This document shows positions 14,275 to 19,456 of a stretch of 19,456 nucleotides of DNA, piece after piece. Position 1 is the stretch's first letter, and each line of letters starts with the position of its first letter. The DNA lies in assembly GCA_034665545.1 (NCBI GenBank), contig JAXDFO010000490.1, forward strand, positions 1 to 19,456, in the 5' to 3' direction. Below the pieces are notes generated by a model. The model ran no database searches and was not told where the DNA came from. It saw only the letters and a program-made list of their open reading frames with translations. Source of the DNA: DASYML01 sp034665545. GTDB lineage: Bacteria > Acidobacteriota > Blastocatellia > Pyrinomonadales > Pyrinomonadaceae. A program made the position numbers and the translations under genes.

Positions 14275-15135
14275 GTGTGGCGACCATTTAAATCCCTGGC
14301 CGTTATTCTCATTATCATAGCCTGCGCCGGTGCGCTCCCCATCCGCGCGCAATCGAAATCCGATAGTAAGTCAGATAGTAAGAAGGACATTAAGACTGAT
14401 ACTAAGACGGACGCGAAAAACCCGACCGCCGAACAGATAGCCGAGTCCGTCGTCTTCGTTTACGGCAGACGCGAATTCTTGCAGCAGATTCGCCGCAACG
14501 GCTTAGAGCGCGGACGCCTCATGCGCATGGCGGAAGACGGGCGCACGGAAGAGACGACCTACGAACGACGTTTCGTGCGCGGGGAGAATTCCGTCAAAGA
14601 CAAGATTCGGATTGACCAGAAGATGCCGACGATGGCCTTCTCGCTGATTTATGGCGAAGGGCATACGTGGGGCCTCATCAACGGCTCTGCCTTCACGCCG
14701 CGCCAGGAGGCCACCGCGAGCTTTCTCTCCGAACAGTGGCACGGCCTCGACGCCCTGCTTCGTTACAAGGAGAACGGCTCGACCGTCGCGCTCATCAACA
14801 GGGAGAAGCAGAAGGGGCTGGACCTCTACGTGCTGGACCTGACGGACAAGGAGAAGCGCGTCACGCGCTATTACATCAGCGCGAAGACCCTTCACGTCCT
14901 CTGGCTCGAATACGACCAGGCTCCTGCCGAGGGCGCGAAGCCAGTCAAGTTCATGAAGAAGTACGCGGACTATCGTTACGCGCAAGGGACGCTCGTCCCT
15001 TACAGCACGCGCTTCTTCGAGGACGGCAAGCAGACACAGGAACAGCACATCCTGACCGTCACCTTTGGCGTCAAGATGGACGATACGCTCTTTCAGAATC
15101 CTGATGCGCAGACCTCCACCGCCGCCCAGCCATAA
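14275..15135 (+). CDS. Secreted LolA-like protein of unknown function
   Basis: The chosen start is a GTG at 14275, with AAGGAG ten bases upstream and a clear signal peptide (WRPFKSLAVILIIIACAGAL, then PIRAQ). An earlier ATG at 14203 in the same frame has no ribosome binding site. The 286-residue product has a low-complexity Lys/Ser/Thr/Asp linker (27-47) made of short repeats. A beta-rich domain follows with strands such as FVRGENSVKDKIRIDQ and RVTRYYISAKTLHVLWLEY, and an end, GTLVPYSTRFFEDGKQ to DDTLFQNP, that resembles the LolA/LppX/RseB fold (carrier or sensor of lipoproteins). This is a fold impression, not a confirmed match. It precedes an ECF sigma module, with a hairpin terminator between them. 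Confidence 0.65.
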   Translation: MWRPFKSLAVILIIIACAGALPIRAQSKSDSKSDSKKDIKTDTKTDAKNPTAEQIAESVVFVYGRREFLQQIRRNGLERGRLMRMAEDGRTEETTYERRFVRGENSVKDKIRIDQKMPTMAFSLIYGEGHTWGLINGSAFTPRQEATASFLSEQWHGLDALLRYKENGSTVALINREKQKGLDLYVLDLTDKEKRVTRYYISAKTLHVLWLEYDQAPAEGAKPVKFMKKYADYRYAQGTLVPYSTRFFEDGKQTQEQHILTVTFGVKMDDTLFQNPDAQTSTAAQP

Positions 15136-15146
15136 TAGTTTATGAT

Positions 15147-15194
15147 GAAGCAACGCGCCTTTTTCCCGCATGAAGGAGAGAGGCGCGTTGCTTC
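15147..15194 (+). terminator. Candidate terminator after the LolA-like gene
   Basis: GAAGCAACGCGCCT (15147-15160) pairs perfectly over 14 bp with AGGCGCGTTGCTTC (15181-15194) around a 20-base loop. The downstream T content (TTCTGTCTG) is modest, so termination may be partial. It sits 12 bases past the stop of the gene ending at 15135. Confidence 0.5.
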
Positions 15195-15213
15195 TTCTGT
15201 CTGAAGACATTCT

Positions 15214-15241
15214 GGAACTCTGAGGCTCCGGGCGCGTGTAT
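15214..15241 (+). promoter_or_regulatory. Sigma-E-like promoter upstream of ECF sigma gene 2
   Basis: GGAAC (15214-15218) is followed after 17 bases by GTGTAT (15236-15241). The -35 element and the spacing are identical to the promoter of the first ECF gene (8950-8977); the -10 shares G, T, T and A. It lies about 90 to 100 bases before the start codon. Autoregulation or cross-talk between the two modules is possible. Confidence 0.45.
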
Positions 15242-15343
15242 AGCTTTTGAGAGCCAGCGAGCCGGTTCGTTTTTATTGGACCGGAAAAGCCTTTGCGCGA
15301 CAGAAGTAGAGCCTGACCTGCCTTGATGAGGACGTTGACTTCC

Positions 15344-15979
15344 ATGGACGAGCTTGGCTTCGGCGCTGCCGTGTCACCTGTGACGACGGCGGCGGTCGTC
15401 TCCGCGCCGCGCTCTGATCACGCCCTGCTCGAAGCCACGCGCATGGGCGACGAGTCAGCCTTCGCCGAACTGGTGGGACGCTATCGCAACCAGATTACCA
15501 GCTATATTTATCGCATGACGAACGATTACGACGGCGCGGTTGACCTGGCCCAGGAAACGTTCGTCCGCGTCTATAGCGCGGCGGATCGCTACCAGACGAA
15601 CTATGCCTTCTCGACCTACATCTATCGCATCGCCACCAATCTGGCTATCAGCGAACTGCGCAAGCGCAAGCGTCGCAGGCTCGTTTCACTGACCGGATTT
15701 TTTCAACCGTCGGAGGGCGCGCCGCCGCAGGAGTTTAATCCCCCGGACCTCAACCCCCTACAGGATGTCGCGCTGGTTGATGCGGAACGCCGCGCGGCTG
15801 TGGCGCGGGCCATCGGCACGCTGCCCGAAAAGTATCGCGCGCCTCTGGTCCTGCGCGATGTCGAGGGCAAGAGCTACGCAGAGATAGCGGGCATCCTTGA
15901 GGCCAGCGAGGGCACTGTCAAATCGCGCATCAGCCGTGCGCGCGGTCTTCTGCGCGATAAGCTGAAAGCATATTTGTGA
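15344..15979 (+). CDS. ECF-type RNA polymerase sigma factor, module 2
   Basis: From the ATG at 15344 (MDELGFGAAV) the product is 211 residues; an in-frame ATG at 15326 is an alternative. GAGG twelve bases before 15344 makes that start slightly better. Region 2 (about 33-110) contains DGAVDLAQETFVRVYS and the -10-reading segment FSTYIYRIATNLAISELRKR. A Pro-rich linker follows, then region 4 with the helix-turn-helix KSYAEIAGILEASEGTVKSR. This is a RpoE-like ECF sigma factor. Its stop overlaps the first possible start of the anti-sigma gene (TGATG), and a two-PDZ HtrA-like gene follows, so the three genes form one unit. A GGAAC-type promoter motif lies upstream. Confidence 0.95.
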   Translation: MDELGFGAAVSPVTTAAVVSAPRSDHALLEATRMGDESAFAELVGRYRNQITSYIYRMTNDYDGAVDLAQETFVRVYSAADRYQTNYAFSTYIYRIATNLAISELRKRKRRRLVSLTGFFQPSEGAPPQEFNPPDLNPLQDVALVDAERRAAVARAIGTLPEKYRAPLVLRDVEGKSYAEIAGILEASEGTVKSRISRARGLLRDKLKAYL

Positions 15980-15999
15980 TGGTACGGAGTATGAGATTA

Positions 16000-16836
16000 A
16001 TGAATTGCCAGGTAGTACGCACGAAGATTGAAGAGGCCGAACTGGACCAGTATCCGGGCGAAGAGGCCGCCGCGCACCTCAGCGCGTGCGAGCCTTGCAG
16101 CGAGTTTCAGAGAGAACGCGTCGCGCTCAGGCAACTGGTAGGCTCGCTCGGAATGGTCAACGCGCCCGCCGATTTCGATTTTCGACTGCGCGCGCGTCTC
16201 GCCGCGTCGAAGGAGTCTCGCCGTCGCGGCCTCTTCCGTTTCCTGCCCGCTCCGAGTGCGCCCGCGATAGCTCTCGCCGCATCATTCGCCCTGCTCGTCG
16301 CCGCCGGGGTGATTTTCAAACAGGTCCAATTTAACGGGCACGGCAGTGGAAGACGCGAGCAAGCCGCCTCCGCCACAACGCCCGCTCCTTCATCGAACGC
16401 GCCTGCGCCTCAAGCCATCAAGAGAGAGCCGACAGCCGTCGCGGCGAACATGGATGAAACTAAGAGCGCGACTGTTTCGATGAAACATTCGGAGAGTGGA
16501 CCAACAATCTTGACGGCGGAAATGAAGCCGCGCAACCGCTCGAACAGGATGATGAAGCCTGGCGAAGAACGCACCGGTCCAACTGCTGCCAGTACGGTCG
16601 CGGTTGGCCCGGGCGGCAATAGCTCGCTGGAATTCAGCAGCCGCCCCGCGCCCGTCATCTCGCTCGTCGCCGTGCAAGTGCCTGCGGCGGACCAACCCAT
16701 GAAAGTCTCGCTCGAAGACGGACGCGGGACGACCCGCACCGTCTCCTTGCAACCAGTCACGTTCGGCTCGCAGGAACTTATCGAACGAAAGGGCGCGTCG
16801 CGCGTGTTAGCTTCATCTCCCAAAGGTGTCTGGTAA
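16000..16836 (+). CDS. Zinc-finger anti-sigma factor, module 2
   Basis: The product from the ATG at 16000 is 278 residues. This start has GGAG ten bases upstream and puts the family's first cysteine at position 3 (MNCQVV). Another in-frame ATG at 15979 overlaps the sigma stop, so translational coupling is likely either way. The zinc motif is Cys3 plus His26-x3-Cys30-x2-Cys33 (HLSACEPC). A membrane helix (about 89-107, ALAASFALLVAAGVIF) follows, then a long Ser/Pro/Thr-rich, low-complexity periplasmic stretch and a short C-terminal beta segment. By family logic it holds the sigma factor at the membrane until an envelope signal leads to its release. The next gene, a dead HtrA with PDZ domains, is 47 bases downstream. 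Confidence 0.85.
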   Translation: MNCQVVRTKIEEAELDQYPGEEAAAHLSACEPCSEFQRERVALRQLVGSLGMVNAPADFDFRLRARLAASKESRRRGLFRFLPAPSAPAIALAASFALLVAAGVIFKQVQFNGHGSGRREQAASATTPAPSSNAPAPQAIKREPTAVAANMDETKSATVSMKHSESGPTILTAEMKPRNRSNRMMKPGEERTGPTAASTVAVGPGGNSSLEFSSRPAPVISLVAVQVPAADQPMKVSLEDGRGTTRTVSLQPVTFGSQELIERKGASRVLASSPKGVW

Positions 16837-16883
16837 GCGCGACGAAAATTTTTCAAGGAAGTGGACCGACGCATTTGCTTTAC

Positions 16884-18554
16884 ATGAATCTCAAACGCCA
16901 TTTATCTGCGGGCCTGCTGCTCGTTCTCGTCATCGCTACCGGCGCGCGCGCGCAGGATGCTCGACCGGCGACGCCGCCGCCCGCGCCTGGAACAATGCCG
17001 CCCGCCCCGGCTGTCTTGACGGAAACTATGCGTACGCCCGCGCCGCAGGTGGTAACGGTCATACATCGTTTGAGCGGCATCAAACTGCTCAGGCTCCTGC
17101 GCCATTCGGACGCGCAGGCATCTGGCGTCAACGCGCTTGACGACGGGTTCGCATCGGCGAAGGATTTGCACACCAGCTTTATCGCGGGGCTGACGCTGGG
17201 AGACGGGCGCACGATAGTCTCCTGGATGCCGCAGGCCGAGGCCGAAGTCGAAACTCCAAACTGGACGCCCGTCCTGGCTCTGCCGCCGCAAGGGACGCCG
17301 CCCCCGTCCGCGCCTGTCATGCCGCAGATGCCGCAGATGCCCGCAGTGCCTCAAATAAATGGTCCAGCCGTCGCTCCCGTGCTGGTCCAATTAATGGACC
17401 CCGCCGATTTAATGATCGTGCGCCGCGACGGTAAGAGGCTCGTCGCCAGTTACGTAGGGCTTGATGCGTTGACGGGCCTCTCTCTCTTGCAGGTCAACGG
17501 AGAGATGCCGCCCGCCCCGCGTGAGGCCAGTGAAGAGAAATTATTCCTGGGCCAACGTGTGCGCCTGCTGGCCCCGCAGCGAGCCACGGAGCAGGGCACG
17601 CCGCAATCCAACGGGACGATCTATCTTCGCGTCGGAGAGATTCAAGGCAAGCTGACTGAAATCAAGCGCGTCTCAAGCGGCAGAGTCGCGCGGTTGATTG
17701 TGCGCGCGTCGAACCTGTCGCCGGAGATTGCCGGAGGCATCGCGCTTAACGAAGCGGGCGAGACCATCGGCATCGTCGAAACGAGCGACATCAACGAAGC
17801 GCGCATCATGCCTGCGGCGTTGGTCCGTCGCGCGGCTGAACGCGTCATGGCGAGGCGCACGAGCGTTCCGCGTCCCTGGCTGGGCGTGCGCGGCGACGCT
17901 GTCGCCGCGCTCTCGCTTGATAGCTTCACCGCGATGGGATGGCAGCCGCAGCGCGCCGCGTCGCTGCTCAACAAACGAGAGGGCATTCTCCTGACTTCGG
18001 TAGCGCGGGGGACGCCAGCCGCGCTGGCTAACTTGCATCCCGGCGACATCATTCTTCGCGTCAACGATGCGCTGGTCAAGAGCGCGGATGATTTTACCTT
18101 CATGCTGAACGAGGCGGGCGGCGGCGCGTCCGTCAAGTTCACATTGCTGCAACCTGGCATGCTTGCGCAACGCGCCGTGAACGTCACCTTGAGCGAGGTG
18201 CTGAATCCTCTCAGGGCCATGGACATGTCAGAGATGAGCGCGGCGACGCACATCATGCTAGACCCGCTCGTCGTTCATGGCGCGGAGACGCTCACGCTTT
18301 CGCCGCAGGCGGCGGCGCATTTCGGCGCGGGCGGCGGCCTGCTCGTCGTCTCGGTCAAGCCGTCGAGCGCGGCGGACAGTTCCGGCCTGCGCGCGGGAGA
18401 TGTCATAGAAACGGTGGACGGACAGACCATCAACGCCGGTCAGCCCTTCATCTTTCCGGCGCAACATGGCGCGACGATTACGCTCGGCATCGTCCGCGAC
18501 CGGCAAAAACTTTCCATCAATCTCAAATCGGAAAACGCCAGCCCGCAGAAGTGA
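16884..18554 (+). CDS. Two-PDZ HtrA-like protein with degenerate protease domain
   Basis: The 556-residue product starts MNLKRHLSAGLLLVLVIATG (signal peptide ending ARAQ). A Pro-rich linker is followed by a domain (about 52-320) with the outline of an HtrA trypsin-like protease, including the strand VGLDALTGLSLLQV and the loop IAGGIALNEAGETIGI. PDZ 1 (about 330-438) has the carboxylate-loop-like WLGVRG and PAALANLHPGDIILRVND; PDZ 2 (about 462-547) has SSAADSSGLRAGDVIETVDG. In HtrA proteins these positions read TDLALL for the catalytic Asp and GNSGGPL for the Ser; here they are TGLSLL (Gly198) and EIAGGIAL (Ala283), and the NAHV histidine region reads DGRTIVSWMP. All three catalytic residues appear lost. 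It is co-directional with the sigma/anti-sigma pair, probably as a periplasmic sensor or scaffold. No close ribosome binding site was seen before the ATG. Confidence 0.8.
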   Translation: MNLKRHLSAGLLLVLVIATGARAQDARPATPPPAPGTMPPAPAVLTETMRTPAPQVVTVIHRLSGIKLLRLLRHSDAQASGVNALDDGFASAKDLHTSFIAGLTLGDGRTIVSWMPQAEAEVETPNWTPVLALPPQGTPPPSAPVMPQMPQMPAVPQINGPAVAPVLVQLMDPADLMIVRRDGKRLVASYVGLDALTGLSLLQVNGEMPPAPREASEEKLFLGQRVRLLAPQRATEQGTPQSNGTIYLRVGEIQGKLTEIKRVSSGRVARLIVRASNLSPEIAGGIALNEAGETIGIVETSDINEARIMPAALVRRAAERVMARRTSVPRPWLGVRGDAVAALSLDSFTAMGWQPQRAASLLNKREGILLTSVARGTPAALANLHPGDIILRVNDALVKSADDFTFMLNEAGGGASVKFTLLQPGMLAQRAVNVTLSEVLNPLRAMDMSEMSAATHIMLDPLVVHGAETLTLSPQAAAHFGAGGGLLVVSVKPSSAADSSGLRAGDVIETVDGQTINAGQPFIFPAQHGATITLGIVRDRQKLSINLKSENASPQK

Positions 18555-18595
18555 AAAGGGAAACTTTCTCACAGGCTTTCACTCTGACCTTTTTT
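18550..18595 (+). terminator. Weak hairpin with T-run after the HtrA-like gene
   Basis: AGTGAAA (18550-18556) can pair with TTTCACT (18577-18583), and six T residues follow at 18590-18595. The stem is short and AT-rich and lies six bases from the T-run, so termination here is only a possibility. Confidence 0.25.
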
Positions 18596-18680
18596 CCATC
18601 CCCGGCCCTTTCTGTGCTACTCTAACGGGCAACACAAGCTCGTTTATTCAAGTATCCGACAGAAATGATGCATTGGAGCC

Positions 18681-19456
18681 ATGCTGCACGAAGCCGTTTC
18701 GCGTTACCATGAATTGTTGAATGAGAACGACGTGGCGGAGTCTTCGCGCGCCATGCTGGACCAGGGTTTGGATCGTGCCAAACTCATCTTCGGCGGTCGC
18801 CGTCTTGCACCGTACCTGCGCCCGCACTTCGTCACGGAGACAGCCTGGGCGCGCGTCAGCCAGATTTGCGAGACGGTTTGGAGCGCGATTCAGAAGGTCA
18901 AAGACGCTGCGGTTGAGAACGAGTCTCTGCTCGATGAACTGGGGATGACGGAGATTGAACGAGAGTTGGTCTCTATTGACCCTGGCTATCGCGCCGTCTC
19001 TCCGACCGCGCGGCTTGATTCATTTCTCACGGACACGGCCTACAGCTTTGTCGAACTCAACGGCGAAAGCCCCGCCGGAATCGCGTATGCTGATGCCGCC
19101 TATGATATTTTCTCCGCGCTCCCCGTCATGCGGCGATTCACAGAGACTTACAACGTGCGCCCGCTTTACGGACGCCGCCTGATGCTCAACGTGCTCTTGC
19201 GCGCGTATAAAGAATTCCTGGGCCATAAACCTGAACGCGCGCCGCACATCGCCATCGTGGATTTGAAGGGGATGCCGACGCTGAAGGAGTTCGAGCTATT
19301 CAAGGAATACTTCGATGGCCAGGGCTACCCGTCCGTCATCTGCTCGCCGGATGAATTGGAGTGGACGGGAGGCAAGCTATTGCACGATGGTTTCGAGATA
19401 GACATCGTTTACAAGCGGCTGCTCGTCAACGAGTATCTCCCGATTATCAAAGAAAG
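18681..19456 (+). CDS. Unidentified long protein, possibly ATP-grasp-like, N-terminal part
   Basis: An ATG at 18681, preceded in frame by TGA at 18666-18668, opens a frame of 258 codons that reaches the right edge without a stop. The product begins MLHEAVSRYHELLNENDVAE and is soluble, with no signal peptide. A conserved-looking core reads FVELNGESPAGIAYADAAYD, then PLYGRRLMLNVLLRAYKEFL and IAIVDLKGMPTLKEFELFKE. The arrangement of ELNGESPAG and the later VDLKG and IDIVYKR strands recalls circularly permuted ATP-grasp or glutathionylspermidine-synthase-like proteins, but I cannot confirm this without the rest of the gene. GGAG lies only two bases before the ATG. Codon use matches the other genes in the window. 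The frame is certainly coding; the function is open. Confidence 0.75.
   Translation, partial: MLHEAVSRYHELLNENDVAESSRAMLDQGLDRAKLIFGGRRLAPYLRPHFVTETAWARVSQICETVWSAIQKVKDAAVENESLLDELGMTEIERELVSIDPGYRAVSPTARLDSFLTDTAYSFVELNGESPAGIAYADAAYDIFSALPVMRRFTETYNVRPLYGRRLMLNVLLRAYKEFLGHKPERAPHIAIVDLKGMPTLKEFELFKEYFDGQGYPSVICSPDELEWTGGKLLHDGFEIDIVYKRLLVNEYLPIIKE

Overview
This window comes from a GC-rich bacterial chromosome, most likely a member of the Acidobacteriota. The main clue is a VWFA-related secreted protein of the type greatly expanded in that phylum (4385-5776). Supporting signs are ECF sigma/anti-sigma pairs with long periplasmic tails and many secreted proteins of unknown function. The phylum is inferred from gene content, not from a marker gene. 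No rRNA, tRNA, CRISPR array, transposase or phage gene was seen.

Layout: (1) 1-3900, minus strand: a tetrapyrrole cluster reading polysaccharide deacetylase, ccsA/hemX-like, hemA, dedA, hemC (hemC runs off the left edge). (2) 3901-4384: a non-coding gap with a strong minus-strand intrinsic terminator that has no gene in front of it. (3) 4385-5776, plus: the secreted VWA protein. (4) 5836-6921: a decayed patch with two converging broken genes, one with an in-frame TAA and one with a -1 frameshift at a C-run. (5) 6964-8977, minus: ECF sigma factor and zinc-finger anti-sigma factor, with a clear sigma-E-like promoter (GGAAC-N17-GTCTAA) and a terminator. (6) 9055-12574, plus: a YfgM-like TPR protein, a YdjM/DUF457 membrane hydrolase and a membrane TPR protein, ending in a bidirectional terminator. 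(7) 12689-13936, minus: an ATP-grasp gene split by an in-frame TAG. (8) 14275-18554, plus: a LolA-like secreted protein, then an ECF sigma / anti-sigma / two-PDZ HtrA-like gene set. The HtrA-like protein has lost all three catalytic residues. (9) 18681-19456, plus: the start of a long ORF that runs off the right edge.

How the genes may work together: the left cluster makes 5-aminolevulinate and hydroxymethylbilane for heme and carries a CcsA/HemX-type membrane protein. The two sigma/anti-sigma modules are probably envelope-stress switches. Both have a GGAAC-type promoter-like motif with the same spacing, which suggests autoregulation. The second module, with its dead HtrA and a LolA-fold neighbour, is the best candidate here for an unusual system. 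It resembles the rseA/rseB/degS and mucA/mucB/mucD logic, but the protease arm has become a pure sensor or scaffold. Two genes broken by stops and one by a frameshift within about 7 kb mean either real decay or draft-assembly errors. A palindrome, TGGWCCA, is clearly over-represented by eye throughout the window.
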